A program made the position numbers and the translations under genes. Shown piece after piece: positions 52,378-61,986 of a stretch of 64,000 nucleotides of DNA. The stretch's first letter is position 1; each line of letters starts with the position of its first letter. The stretch lies in NCBI GenBank assembly GCA_903955385.1, contig CAJBNH010000138.1:1-64000 (forward strand). Direction: 5' to 3'. The notes beneath the pieces are model-generated. The model searched no databases and had not been told where the DNA came from. It was given only the letters and a program-made list of their open reading frames with translations. The stretch comes from an uncultured Myxococcales bacterium. Its GTDB lineage: Bacteria > Myxococcota_A > UBA9042.

Positions 52378-55143
52378 CTACAAGCTGATGCAGAACGAAA
52401 GGAAATAGCACTTGAGGCAAAGGCCGTTGCACCCAGGGCACTGATAGGCAGGCGGGATGCTGCCTGCCACACACTTGCCGCTGCCGCTGCACGTGCCGGG
52501 CACGCTGACGCTGGAGCACAGGTCGACGTCGTACTCCGCCTGACAGGTCACGCCCGGCTTGGACGCGCACTTCCCCGCCTGACACACGCCAATGGGGCAC
52601 TCGCCCGACCCCGCCGTGCACGCCGTGCCGCTCAGCGACTGATGCAGGCACTGTCCCGTCTTGTCGCACGAGTCCTGCGTGCAGGGATTGCCGTCGTTGC
52701 AGTCCTTGAAGGCCGTGCCCTCACACGCGCCGTTGACGCACTTGTCGTTCGACGTGCACGCGTTGCCATCATTGCAAACGTTGTTGTTGTACTGGGACTT
52801 GCAGGTGCCCGACTGACACACACCGTCCGCACAAGGGTCGCTGGTGTTCTTGTCGCACGCCTGACCGTTGGCCTTGGGCGGGTGGGTGCAGGTCGAATTC
52901 CCGCAGACGTCGTCGGTGCAGGGGTTGCTGTCGCTTGCGCAGGCGCCGGTGTTCGCCGTGTGGGTGCAGCCGCCGCCCGAGTCGCAGTTGTCGTTGGTGC
53001 AGCTGTTGCCGTCGTCGCAGTCCTTGCCGCCCGAGCCCTTGCACACGCCGTTGTTGCAAGCGTCGTTGCTGGTGCACACGTTGTTGTCGTCGCACACGAG
53101 GTTGGCGGCAGGCGTCGACGTGCAGCCCACGCCCGACGCGCACTTGTCGTTGGTGCAGGGGTTGCCGTCGTTGCAGGGCAGCATCCCAAAGCCCTTGCAA
53201 ACGCCGAGGTTGCAGTAGTCGGTGACCGTGCACGGGTCGTTGTCGGTGCAGCCTCCGTTGTTGTACGGGTGCGCGCACTTGCCGCCTTGGCATTTGTCGT
53301 TGGTGCAGGGGTTGCCGTCCTCTTCACACGCGATGCCTTCCTTGCCGGGGTGGGTGCACTTGCCGGCAGAGCACACGTCCTGCGTGCACAGCAACCCATC
53401 GTCCACACACGTCTTTCCGTCCAGGTTGGGGTGGGTGCACTTGCCGCCCATGCACAAGTCGTCGGTACACGCGATGCCATCGTCGGGACAATTCGCTCCG
53501 TTGACGGCTGGCGGGTGGCTGCACTTGCCCGTCAGGCAGACGTCCTGGGTACAGGGGTCGCCATCCTCGAGACAAGCCTTCTCGCTGCCCAGCGGCTGGT
53601 GGCTGCACGCGCCCTTGTCGCACACGTCTGCGGTGCAAGCATTGCCGTCGTCGGCGCACGCCACGGCAAACGTGGCAAACGGGTGTACGCACGCGCCCTT
53701 CTGGCACACGTCGGTGGTGCACGGGTTGCCGTCGTCCATGCAGGCGCCCCCCTCTGCCGTGGGGGGATGCACGCAAGCGCCGCCCTGACAGATGTCTTGG
53801 GTGCAGGCCTCGCCGTCGTCGGTGCAGGTGCCGCCCTCGTCCTTGGGCGGGTGGGTGCACTTGCCGGCACTGCAGACGTCGAGCGTGCACGGGCTGCCAT
53901 CGTCCGCGCACGCGCCGTCGCCCGCGGTGTGGACGCAGCCGCCCAAAGCGTCGCAGCCGTCGGCGGTGCAAGGGTCGCCGTCGTCGCAGTCCATCGGCTG
54001 GCCACCGGTGCACGTGCCCTGACTGCACTTGTCCGTCAGCGTGCAGGAATTGCCGTCGTCGCAGAGCTGGCCGGTCTGCGGCCACTGCTTGCACGAGCCG
54101 TCGAGGTTGCAGGTGCCCTTGGTGCAAGGGTTGCCGTCGTCGCACAGCAGCTCACTCTGGTCGGTCGTGCCGTCGCAGTCGTCGTCCAGTCCGTTGCAGA
54201 CCTCCGGCATCGGCTCCTTGGCATCGCAGACGGCCTGCCCGTCCACGCACGACACCAGCTTGCCCAAGCACTTGCCGAACGCGTTCTTGCGCCAGCATGG
54301 GTCCGACAGCTCCAAGTCATCGGTCTTTCCGTTGCAGTCATCGTCCAGACCGTTGCATTCCTCTGCCGCCGGCACGGGTGCTTGGCACTCGGTCAATCCC
54401 GCACCGCCGCACTGGCGCACACCCTTGCACTCGCCTGCGAAATTGACGTTCTTGCAGGGGGTTTCGAGCTCCAACGACATCGCCTTGGGGCTGCAGGGGC
54501 ACAGGCCCGGGCCATCGAAGAGGCACTGCTGGGCCTTCTTGCCGGTGGCCGGATCGATGGTCGCCTGGCACGAGTAGCCGCCGGGGCAGGTGGGCAGGCC
54601 GGGGCCGCACGCCACCGCGCAGAAGCTGCCTTCGGTGCCGAACGAAACACAGACATTGCTGAATTCGTTTGGTTCGTTGCAGTCGGCGTTGCCGTCGCAG
54701 GGGTCGCAAAGCTGGTTGTGGGCGGGGATGCACATCCACGTCACGTCGCCGCGAGGGCTGGTCTTGGCCGCGCACTTGAAGCCGTCGGGGCAGGTCGAGT
54801 CGCAGGGGACGGTGCAGATGAGGCCCTTGGGCGACGGCACGCACAGGCCCGAGTCGCAGTCATTGGGCGTCAGGCACCATGCGCCAAAGGAGCCGGGAGC
54901 GGGGGGCTCGACGTCCGGTTCCTTGCTGCCGCCATCGTCATCGACGGCGTCAACCGCAGACAGGTCTTGGGGATCTTCGACTTGATCCAGCAGCGGCAGG
55001 TCGGCCCCGACAATCTCCAGCGGCTCGAAGCCGTCCGACACCGCGTCAGCTGTGCCCGCGTTGCTCGCATCGACGGCGGGGTCGGAACACGAGAGCGCCA
55101 GCGCCCCGAGGCACACGCAGAACCACAGGACGGAGGGCTTCAT
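52378..55143 (-). CDS. cysteine-rich lipoprotein with MopE-like metal motifs
   Basis: A 921-residue lipoprotein. ATG 55143 is preceded by TGGAG; lipobox LALSC gives Cys19, then an Ala/Asp/Val-rich linker. After wide-spaced cysteines come two CNGLDDDCNG/CNGLDDDCDG motifs, as in MopE-type putative metal-binding repeats, each followed by an acidic stretch. Then about 20 modules: first CxDDGxxCTxDVCxxGxCxHPP (eight to nine, each with a HPP tail), then the usual CDDGNxCT form, ending in a compact Cys-rich tail (YQCPGCNGLCLKCYFLSFCI). It is the last gene after the MlaE-like permease (53-bp gap) in the same direction. Probable rigid surface protein that may bind calcium or another metal. Confidence 0.85.
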   Translation of the reverse strand: MKPSVLWFCVCLGALALSCSDPAVDASNAGTADAVSDGFEPLEIVGADLPLLDQVEDPQDLSAVDAVDDDGGSKEPDVEPPAPGSFGAWCLTPNDCDSGLCVPSPKGLICTVPCDSTCPDGFKCAAKTSPRGDVTWMCIPAHNQLCDPCDGNADCNEPNEFSNVCVSFGTEGSFCAVACGPGLPTCPGGYSCQATIDPATGKKAQQCLFDGPGLCPCSPKAMSLELETPCKNVNFAGECKGVRQCGGAGLTECQAPVPAAEECNGLDDDCNGKTDDLELSDPCWRKNAFGKCLGKLVSCVDGQAVCDAKEPMPEVCNGLDDDCDGTTDQSELLCDDGNPCTKGTCNLDGSCKQWPQTGQLCDDGNSCTLTDKCSQGTCTGGQPMDCDDGDPCTADGCDALGGCVHTAGDGACADDGSPCTLDVCSAGKCTHPPKDEGGTCTDDGEACTQDICQGGACVHPPTAEGGACMDDGNPCTTDVCQKGACVHPFATFAVACADDGNACTADVCDKGACSHQPLGSEKACLEDGDPCTQDVCLTGKCSHPPAVNGANCPDDGIACTDDLCMGGKCTHPNLDGKTCVDDGLLCTQDVCSAGKCTHPGKEGIACEEDGNPCTNDKCQGGKCAHPYNNGGCTDNDPCTVTDYCNLGVCKGFGMLPCNDGNPCTNDKCASGVGCTSTPAANLVCDDNNVCTSNDACNNGVCKGSGGKDCDDGNSCTNDNCDSGGGCTHTANTGACASDSNPCTDDVCGNSTCTHPPKANGQACDKNTSDPCADGVCQSGTCKSQYNNNVCNDGNACTSNDKCVNGACEGTAFKDCNDGNPCTQDSCDKTGQCLHQSLSGTACTAGSGECPIGVCQAGKCASKPGVTCQAEYDVDLCSSVSVPGTCSGSGKCVAGSIPPAYQCPGCNGLCLKCYFLSFCISL
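52600..54140 (-). repeat. array of CDDGN/HPP modules
   Basis: About 20 in-frame modules of 24-28 codons. The distal part (nearer the N-terminus) carries the HPP variant; the C-terminal part carries the common form, so two array types meet at about 53300. Boundaries approximate. Confidence 0.7.
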
Positions 55144-55196
55144 TCCGGTCACTCCAAGCGGGTCGACGGCGGTTGTGAACGGGAAAAGGCAACGGC

Positions 55197-55961
55197 TCAG
55201 AAGATAGCAAAGATGAGGCCCGAAATCACGAAATCCAGCACCACGACGGCGAAAGAGCTGTTGACGACCGCCCGCGTCGTTGCCCAACCCACGCCCTCAG
55301 AGCCACCTGTCGCCTCGAGCCCGGCTTGCCCGGCGATAACCGGAATCGCACACCCGTAGGCAAAGGCCTTGGTCAGGCCGCTGACCAGATCGGACGCGGT
55401 GACCATCTGTAGCGACAGAAACGTCGACGGCGGGATGCCAAAGCCCAGCATGGCGGTGAACATGCCGGTCACCTCAGCCACCAGCACGGCGTAGATGGTC
55501 AGCGCCACCATCATCACGCCCGACGCCAGAAACCGTGGGACAACCAGGTAGTTCACAGGGTCGGCGTTGCACATGCGCAGGGCGTCGACCTGCTCGGTCA
55601 CGACCATGCTGCCGATCTCCGCGGCAATGCCCGACCCCACCCGGGTGGCGATCATCAGCCCGGCGATCGTAGGCGCGAACTCCTTGATCATGGCCGAGAG
55701 GAAGGCCGCTCCCAGCATGGTGAAGTCGGGCAGGATCCGCAGCATCTGGGTGGCCACCTGATAGACCAGGATCATGCCCAGAAAGCCGATGGTGACGGTG
55801 ATGAACAGCACCGAGCGGTTGCCGATGGCGAACATCTGCTCCGCGACGGCGCCCTTGACGCGACGTCCGCGCGCGATGTGCCACAGGGTGTCGCGAAAGA
55901 GCCGCAGCAGGCCGAGTCCGGGGCGAAGGCGGCCCGTCAGCCACGTTGCGGCAGCGGTCAC
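55197..55961 (-). CDS. mlaE: MlaE-type lipid-transport permease
   Basis: A 254-residue inner-membrane protein with about five to six membrane helices. It matches the MlaE permease family of phospholipid/sterol ABC transporters: an N-terminal amphipathic helix, then VLFITVTIGFLGMILVYQVA, EFAPTIAGLMIATRVGSGIAAEIGSMVVTEQVDAL and YLVVPRFLASGVMMVAL, all classical. Length equals the family norm. The GTG start overlaps the stop of the PEGA-like gene (GTGA), so the two are translationally coupled. The partner ATPase (MlaF) and MCE protein (MlaD), which normally lie next to it, are absent here. It may use partners encoded elsewhere. Role: retrograde or anterograde lipid movement across the envelope. 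Confidence 0.9.
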   Translation of the reverse strand: MTAAATWLTGRLRPGLGLLRLFRDTLWHIARGRRVKGAVAEQMFAIGNRSVLFITVTIGFLGMILVYQVATQMLRILPDFTMLGAAFLSAMIKEFAPTIAGLMIATRVGSGIAAEIGSMVVTEQVDALRMCNADPVNYLVVPRFLASGVMMVALTIYAVLVAEVTGMFTAMLGFGIPPSTFLSLQMVTASDLVSGLTKAFAYGCAIPVIAGQAGLEATGGSEGVGWATTRAVVNSSFAVVVLDFVISGLIFAIF

Positions 55962-56974
55962 TTCTGCTCTTCCAAATCGGCCATCGACTCCAGCTTGGCT
56001 TCGACCACCGTCACCTGATCGCGGCGGACCTCGATGCGGCGATGCCAGCGGTCATAGCCGTCCTTCTGGAAGCGGATCACCCACTTGCGCGCCGACAGCT
56101 CGTACGGAACCTTGCGCGAGCCGTCGCCCTTGATCTTGCCGTCCTTGGTGGGCGTGTCCGCCATGCGGTCGGCGATCGGTACATCGTCGAGGAAGACCGT
56201 CACGCCGTCCTCCGGGTCGACCTTGACCACCAATTTGCCGAAGTAGGAGATGGCCTTGGGCTTGATCACGGCCTCGGTGGGGTCGCCTTCACGGACGTTG
56301 ACGAACAACTCGGTGTCGTAGTGGCCGTTGCAGCGGGCCTCGACCTTGCGCGCGCCAGTGACCGCGAGGATCTCGCCCTCGCCGATGCCGACGTATGCGC
56401 CCTCCATGAAGATCTCGCAGGTCGTGGGCTCGCTCCTGATCTTCAGCAGACCGGTGGACAGCTTGGTCTTGAGGAACTCCAACCGCTCCTTGGCCTTGTT
56501 CTGCTTGGCCTGCGCCACGTCGCGCTGCGGTGAGCCTTCCGCGAACTGCGGAATCGACTTGTTGGTCAGCACCAGCACCTGGGCCATCGCGCGGAATTCG
56601 AGCTCGAACTCCTCCAGCGCTTCGGCAAACGCCGCGGTGTTGTAGGAGTAGTCGACGGTGACGGGGTCAAGGATCCACGCCGCCTGCATCAGCTCCATGC
56701 CCTTCTTGTTCTGGCGGGCGTTGGCCGCCTGGATCGCTTCCTGGGCGCGCTTCAGGGCCGTCTTGGCGTTCGCTTCCTTCTTCTCGACGCGCTCGCGGGC
56801 CTCGCGCTGCTCGGGCGTCTCCTTGACCTCAGCTTCGGCACGCAGCTTGGCCTTCTCGGCGTCCTGACGCTTGCGCTCTTCGATCTCGCTGCGGTCGCCG
56901 ACGATCGGGGCCTGGGCGAGCACCGGGACGGCGATCATCAGGCACACCAGACTGGTCAGGATCGTCTTGAACAT
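55958..56974 (-). CDS. exported PEGA-domain protein with coiled coil
   Basis: A 338-residue protein with a 22-residue signal peptide (MFKTILTSLVCLMIAVPVLA) and no lipobox. Residues about 30-110 are highly charged with Glu/Lys/Arg heptads, a probable coiled coil. Residues about 105-165 look like a TPR-type helical pair. The remainder (about 170-330) is PEGA-like: short beta strands such as LLKIRSEPTTCEIFMEGAYVG and GKLVVKVDPEDGVTVFLDDV, in which a loop PEGA-type turn would sit. PEGA domains occur in surface-layer and envelope proteins. It lies between the S41 protease (62-bp gap) and MlaE (4-bp overlap), suggesting a role in the same envelope process. Confidence 0.75.
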   Translation of the reverse strand: MFKTILTSLVCLMIAVPVLAQAPIVGDRSEIEERKRQDAEKAKLRAEAEVKETPEQREARERVEKKEANAKTALKRAQEAIQAANARQNKKGMELMQAAWILDPVTVDYSYNTAAFAEALEEFELEFRAMAQVLVLTNKSIPQFAEGSPQRDVAQAKQNKAKERLEFLKTKLSTGLLKIRSEPTTCEIFMEGAYVGIGEGEILAVTGARKVEARCNGHYDTELFVNVREGDPTEAVIKPKAISYFGKLVVKVDPEDGVTVFLDDVPIADRMADTPTKDGKIKGDGSRKVPYELSARKWVIRFQKDGYDRWHRRIEVRRDQVTVVEAKLESMADLEEQK

Positions 56975-57036
56975 CAGGAACCTCTGCTTCGCACGCGTGC
57001 GGTGCTGGGGGGTCAGCGCGTCGGCGGCTCGTGCGG

Positions 57037-60012
57037 TCACGGGCCCGGTCGACAGTGTACCCACAGCTCTCGGGCGGCGGTCCGATGCGGCCCCGCCTGC
57101 GCTTGGATTGTAACGGTGTTCAGGCCACTGTCGAGGCGCAACCGGGCCTGGAACGGCACCTGCGCCTGACCTTGGCCCGCGTGATAGGTCTGCTTGACGC
57201 CCTGCACGCTGGCGGTGACGAACCTGCGGGCCGAGGCCCGGGCGTCGAACAGGGCCACGCCAGCCAGATCCAGCAGGCAGGACCCGGACATCGCAGCGAC
57301 AAGACCCGGTCGTCCGCTCTGGCGCTCGTCCAACGCCAGCGTGATCCGGGGCGGCGCATCCCACACTTCCGCGGCGGTCTGGCGCAGAGTGGCCACGCGC
57401 TGACGGTCGGCGGCCGGGGCGGCAGAGAGCCCGCGACGACCCCACGGGATCGCGATCTCTGACTTGCGCTCCAGAGCCAGCGAGTCGTCGGCCAGCACCA
57501 ACTCAGCCCGCACCGGCTCGAAGTCGGCCACGGCAGGCGACCCGGCTGCCGGCGACGCGTCGGCCCCTCGCACGGCAAACTGCGCCACCGCCTTGGCCCC
57601 GGGCGCAAGGGGGCCCAACGCCACCCGCCCGTCCTCCAGGTGCATCCGCTGGCCCGACAGACTGCGCAGCGACACGACGGTCGCCTGCGACGGACCCGCG
57701 CCGCGGTTTTCGACCTCGACCCGCACCTGCGCCGACTCGCCCGTCTGCAGCGTCCCGTCGACCCAAGGACCGGGACCGGCCGCCGCATCGTCCAGTGAGA
57801 ATCGATAGGCAAGCTCCGGAGTTTCGCGCCCCGTCACCGTCATCAGCGTCTCGTCGGCGGCCGGCAGAATCGTTCCGTCCTGGGCGGCGACCACCCGCAT
57901 CGGCACCTGCAAGCTGGGATGCCGGCCAGAGATGCGCACCCGCAGGTTGACCGTCTTGCTGGCGCCCGGATCCAGCCGCCCAACCAGCTGCTCGTGCCCA
58001 TCCAGTGCAGGGTCGTCGCAGGCCGTCAGCACATGCAGGCGGTACAGGGGCGATCTGCCCTGATTCGTCAGGGTGGCCGACATGCGCAGGACACTGCCGG
58101 CGGCGACCTGAAGGCCTTGCGGTTCGGCGGCGATTTGCACCCGCAGCTTGGCGTCCAGCACGACCGGCCCCGGCTGCCAGTCGATGCCTTGGCGCTTGAG
58201 GTGGGCGACCAGCTCCAGGTCGTCTGCATGGGCCATCTCGGCCAGGTCCAGACGCGCTGTCGCCAGCATGATCGACGCCCGCGGATTGCCTGCCCGACGC
58301 AGCAGCGCGGCGGCTCGCTCGCGCGGTTCGCGGTCCATCGCCTCCGCCGGCGTCTCGACCACCGTGTGGTCGGCCCGCGCGCCTGCCATCGGCTCCGGCA
58401 GCAGAATCCGCAGGCGGTTCGGGGGGATGGGCGGCGGCACCGCTTCCATGCGTACGCGGGTCTTCTTGATCGCGCGGCTGTAACGTGGCCCGCCAAACAG
58501 GTCGATCTGCTCGCGCGTCGCCGAAACAAACTGCAGCCCAACGTCCGGGGTGATGCCGACCCCGTGGATGTTGATGTCGCCGGGGACCAGATACTTGGCG
58601 ATGGTCAGCTTCAGTGCGCCGTCCTCGATGGGGTAAGGCACCTGCACGCTTGCCTTGCCGAAGCTCTGTTCCCCCAGCACAATCGCGCGGTTGGAGTACT
58701 TCAGCGCCCCGGCGACGACCTCCGACGCGCTGGCTGAGTGACCGTTGACCAGCACCGCCAGCGCCATCTGCGCGTACCGGCCTTGGCCCGACACCATCCG
58801 CACGTCACGCTGCCGGTCGCCTCCGGTCACCGTGATCACCGCCGGACCAGCGGAGATGAACAGGTCGCAGACCCGGATCGCCTCATCCAGCAAACCGCCC
58901 GGATTGTCGCGCAGATCCAGCACCAGACCGTTCTGCGCGCCGTTGCGCAGCAGGTCCTCCAGCGCGGCTGCGAGTTCTCCCGCCGTACCTCGCTGAAAAT
59001 TCTTGATTTTTGCGTAGCCCATGCCGTTGTCCAGCACCTTGGACTCGACGCTGCGCAGGTGGATGACCGCGCGCACGACGATGATCTCCTGCGCCCGCTC
59101 CCAGCCCTCGCGCCGCACAACCAGCCGCGCCGCGGTGCCGACTTCGCCCCGCAGCCGGTCGACCGCGTCGTCAACGGTCATGTTGACGGTGTCCTCGCCG
59201 TCGATCTGCTCGATCTGGTCGCCCTGCATCAGACCGGCGCGCTCGGCCGGTGAGCCCGGGATCACGCTCTGCACCGTCAGCACGCCGTCGACAGCCAGGA
59301 TGACGATGCCCAACCCGCCGAAATTGCCGCCGGTATTCGTCTGCATGTCGCGCCACGCCTCCGGGTCCAACATGCGCGAGTAGGGGTCCAGCGTGGACAG
59401 CATTCCGTTGATCGCGACGTACTCGACCTCAGACGGCGACACATCCGGGGGCAGGTGATCGGCCACGAACCGCAAGGCCTCCAACAGCCACCAGTTCAGG
59501 CGATAGCTGTCGCCATCGACGGCCAGCGGGATCCGCAGCGTGGCGTCGGCGATGCGCACCCGAAGCTCCAGCGGCCGGCCGTCGGCGTCCTGCACAGGCG
59601 CATCGACCAGCATTTCGGGAACCATGTGGGCAACAGCCTGCAGCGCCTCGTCGATCATCGCGCGGGGCACCACCTTGTCGGGGTCGACGTAGCGCTGCCG
59701 AATCCGGGCAAGCGCCCGTGACGCGACGCGGCCCTCACGCAGCGACTGCAAGGCCCGCGTGCGATCGAGCGAATCGGCAGCAGTCGGCTCGTCGCGCACG
59801 GGAACGGTCGCCGACCGGGCCGGGGTGCGGAGGGGAGCGACCGAGGCGACCTGCATCGCCGGCGCCCCAGCGTCCGGCGGCCGCGTGCCGGTGGCGATCA
59901 GCGGCCACGCCGCCAGCAGCGCCAGCAACGCAGAAACGACGGCCACGGCGGCCCGCTTGGGGCTGAGCCGACCGAGTCGCCAGGGCTGTTCGCTGCGAGC
60001 CTGCAAGGACAC
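57037..60012 (-). CDS. long S41-family PDZ protease
   Basis: A 991-residue exported serine protease of the C-terminal-processing (CtpA/Prc) family, about twice the usual length. GTG 60012 is the first start; the ribosome site is weak. Residues about 19-40 form a signal anchor. A PDZ domain lies near 225-300 (GLGIVILAVDGVLTVQSVIP, GSPAERAGLMQGDQI). The catalytic serine is in NGHSASASEVVAGA (about residue 427) and the lysine in GKASVQ (about 452). Residues about 600-980 are an unusual extension of beta-rich CARDB/NEW-like sandwiches (ATLTNQGRSPLYRLHV, VEVENRGAGPSQATVVSLRS), perhaps for substrate or surface binding. It heads a unit with the PEGA-like and MlaE genes. It shares a 155-bp divergent region with 60168. 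Confidence 0.88.
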   Translation of the reverse strand: MSLQARSEQPWRLGRLSPKRAAVAVVSALLALLAAWPLIATGTRPPDAGAPAMQVASVAPLRTPARSATVPVRDEPTAADSLDRTRALQSLREGRVASRALARIRQRYVDPDKVVPRAMIDEALQAVAHMVPEMLVDAPVQDADGRPLELRVRIADATLRIPLAVDGDSYRLNWWLLEALRFVADHLPPDVSPSEVEYVAINGMLSTLDPYSRMLDPEAWRDMQTNTGGNFGGLGIVILAVDGVLTVQSVIPGSPAERAGLMQGDQIEQIDGEDTVNMTVDDAVDRLRGEVGTAARLVVRREGWERAQEIIVVRAVIHLRSVESKVLDNGMGYAKIKNFQRGTAGELAAALEDLLRNGAQNGLVLDLRDNPGGLLDEAIRVCDLFISAGPAVITVTGGDRQRDVRMVSGQGRYAQMALAVLVNGHSASASEVVAGALKYSNRAIVLGEQSFGKASVQVPYPIEDGALKLTIAKYLVPGDINIHGVGITPDVGLQFVSATREQIDLFGGPRYSRAIKKTRVRMEAVPPPIPPNRLRILLPEPMAGARADHTVVETPAEAMDREPRERAAALLRRAGNPRASIMLATARLDLAEMAHADDLELVAHLKRQGIDWQPGPVVLDAKLRVQIAAEPQGLQVAAGSVLRMSATLTNQGRSPLYRLHVLTACDDPALDGHEQLVGRLDPGASKTVNLRVRISGRHPSLQVPMRVVAAQDGTILPAADETLMTVTGRETPELAYRFSLDDAAAGPGPWVDGTLQTGESAQVRVEVENRGAGPSQATVVSLRSLSGQRMHLEDGRVALGPLAPGAKAVAQFAVRGADASPAAGSPAVADFEPVRAELVLADDSLALERKSEIAIPWGRRGLSAAPAADRQRVATLRQTAAEVWDAPPRITLALDERQSGRPGLVAAMSGSCLLDLAGVALFDARASARRFVTASVQGVKQTYHAGQGQAQVPFQARLRLDSGLNTVTIQAQAGPHRTAARELWVHCRPGP

Positions 60013-60107
60013 GTCCGCGGGTCGTGGGTCGAAGTCAGTACGCGACAGGTAGTTGTGCGAGGCGGCACCTGCCGTTTCGCCGTGCGGGGTCGCCGTCCAG
60101 CCGCGGT

Positions 60108-60119
60108 GCAGTATACTGC
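60108..60119. promoter_or_regulatory. 12-bp palindrome GCAGTATACTGC between divergent genes
   Basis: A perfect 12-bp palindrome in the 155-bp gap between the S41 protease (minus) and the peptidase-TPR gene (plus). It contains TATACT on both strands, a plausible -10 for either direction, 49 bp before the ATG at 60168. No good -35 was found, so it could be an operator rather than a promoter. Confidence 0.4.
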
Positions 60120-60167
60120 CGCGCCAATCGACCCGCGAGCGCGGGCACGGATTCTGCGGAGGCTTGC

Positions 60168-61877
60168 ATGGCGGATTGGCGTCGCGTCACGACCGGTGTG
60201 TTGGCCGGGTGGCTGTTGGCGGCGGTGCCCGCTTTTGGCCAACCTGCACCCGCCGCCACGGTCCAACTCGCTACGGCAAAGCCCGACGCAGCGCCCCGGG
60301 CCGACGGGCCGCCACCGTGGGAAGCGTTGGGCGCACGCATCGGCGCCTGCTTCGAGCGCGAGGACCCCGTCTGCGCCGCGCCATTGGTCGCGGACCTGGA
60401 GCGCCTGGTCCCGGACGCCGCCGCGACCGCCTGGTGCCGCGGCATGGTCGAGCTGCTGTCCGGCCGCTACGAGTCGGCGCGTGCCGCCCTGCAACGCGCC
60501 GCCGGGTCGACTGCCGCCCCCGCCGGCCTGCGCGAACGCGCCCAGAGCTATCTGGATCTCGTTGAATCCACGATGGAAGTCCACGCCGGCAGTCAGCCGC
60601 GCAAGCTCGTGGGCGGCCGCGTCGTGGTGTACGTGCACCCCGGTCCCGACGAGGTGCTGCTGCCGTATCTCGAGCGCGTGCTGTCCCAAGCCCTGCCGCG
60701 GCTCGAGGCGACGTTCGGCCGACTCGACGAGTCGCCGATTCGCCTGCATGTCTATGCGCGCGTTCAGGATCTGGGCAAGGTCAGCGGCCTGACGGTCGAG
60801 CAGATCCGCAACTCCGGCACCATCGCGCTGTGCAAGTACAACCGCGTGATGATCACCAGTCCCGCCGACCTCGTGTTCGGCTATCCCTGGGCTGACACGG
60901 TCGTCCACGAGCTGGTGCACCACTACATGACCCGCCGCGGCGGCCCGCAAGTGCCTTTGTGGCTTCACGAAGGTCTGGCTCGCGCGTTTCAGGGCGTCTG
61001 GCGCGACCAGGACCCGGGGCAGCTGGATCGCGAGGAGCGCAAGACTCTGGCCGCAGCGCGCGCCAAGAACCGCTTCATCCCGCTGGCCAAGATGAGCCCC
61101 AGTCTCGCCCTGCTTCCCACCCAGGACGACACCGCGCTTGCGTTCGCGCAGGTCCACCATGCCGTCGCGTGGCTGCTGGCCAAGGCCGCGTCGCGGCAAG
61201 GGGAATTCGCCAACGCCCAAGCCTTCTCTGCCCAGGCCGCGCGTTTGGTCGGCCTGTTCGCGGACGGTGCGACCGAAGACCGCGCCCTGCAGCAGCTGAT
61301 CGGCCTGACGCCCGGGGCCTTCGTCACCGCGTGGCGCAAGGACCTTGCCAAGGTGAACCTCGACGAGAGCGAGCAAGCCGAGCTGCCGGTCAAGCGCCAG
61401 CCGCTCCTGTTCCGCGGAGCAGGGCCGGGGCCGGGCGGACTCAAGGATCTGAGCGAACAAGCCAAGCAGTACGCAGAGTTGGGAGACCGTCTGGCCGTGC
61501 TCAAGCGTCCGCTCGCCGCCGCCATCGAGTACCGCAAGGCGATTGCCGCGCATCCTGATCAAGGTCCGCTGCTGGTCGGCCGTCTCGCGCGGGTGCTGTT
61601 GGACATGGGCAAGCACGCTGAGGCGCTGGAGTACGTAACGCCGGCCCTTTCCAGCTGGCCAGATCACGCGCCCCTCTACATCCTCGCGGGCCGCGCACAC
61701 GTCGCTGCGGCCCGTCCCAAGCAGGCGCTGGACGCTCTGGACGCCGCCGCCTGGCTCAATCCCTACGACCCCGAGCTGCACGCGCTGGCCGCCCAGGCCT
61801 ACACGGTGCTCGGACAGACCGCAGATGCCGCCGCCGCGCGCGCCCGCGAGGGTCTGGTAGGCAGCCTCGCTCCCTGA
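60168..61877 (+). CDS. HExxH peptidase-like protein with TPRs
   Basis: A 569-residue exported protein; GGAGG lies six bases before ATG 60168 and the signal peptide (VLAGWLLAAVPAFGQ) ends near residue 24. The N-terminal half has helical, TPR-like repeats (about 60-130). The zinc motif HELVHH (His247, Glu248, His251) and a downstream WLHEGLARAF (Glu268 as third ligand) place it with gluzincin-type peptidase MA-like proteins (DUF1570 group). C-terminal residues about 440-560 are three to four TPRs (YRKAIAAHPDQGPLLVGRLA, ALEYVTPALSSWPDHAPLY, ALDALDAAAWLNPYDPEL). It is probably a periplasmic peptidase or an inactive scaffold. It is followed 110 bp later by tolQ. Confidence 0.82.
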   Translation: MADWRRVTTGVLAGWLLAAVPAFGQPAPAATVQLATAKPDAAPRADGPPPWEALGARIGACFEREDPVCAAPLVADLERLVPDAAATAWCRGMVELLSGRYESARAALQRAAGSTAAPAGLRERAQSYLDLVESTMEVHAGSQPRKLVGGRVVVYVHPGPDEVLLPYLERVLSQALPRLEATFGRLDESPIRLHVYARVQDLGKVSGLTVEQIRNSGTIALCKYNRVMITSPADLVFGYPWADTVVHELVHHYMTRRGGPQVPLWLHEGLARAFQGVWRDQDPGQLDREERKTLAAARAKNRFIPLAKMSPSLALLPTQDDTALAFAQVHHAVAWLLAKAASRQGEFANAQAFSAQAARLVGLFADGATEDRALQQLIGLTPGAFVTAWRKDLAKVNLDESEQAELPVKRQPLLFRGAGPGPGGLKDLSEQAKQYAELGDRLAVLKRPLAAAIEYRKAIAAHPDQGPLLVGRLARVLLDMGKHAEALEYVTPALSSWPDHAPLYILAGRAHVAAARPKQALDALDAAAWLNPYDPELHALAAQAYTVLGQTADAAAARAREGLVGSLAP

Positions 61878-61986
61878 CGCCAGAGTCCGGTTCCTCGGCG
61901 GAATCGGGGTATTTCGCCTCGATTTTGCGCCCCTTCCCAGCCGCCCGACTTGTCACGCGGCGGCCCTGCCTTTAGCCTTGCGTGCC

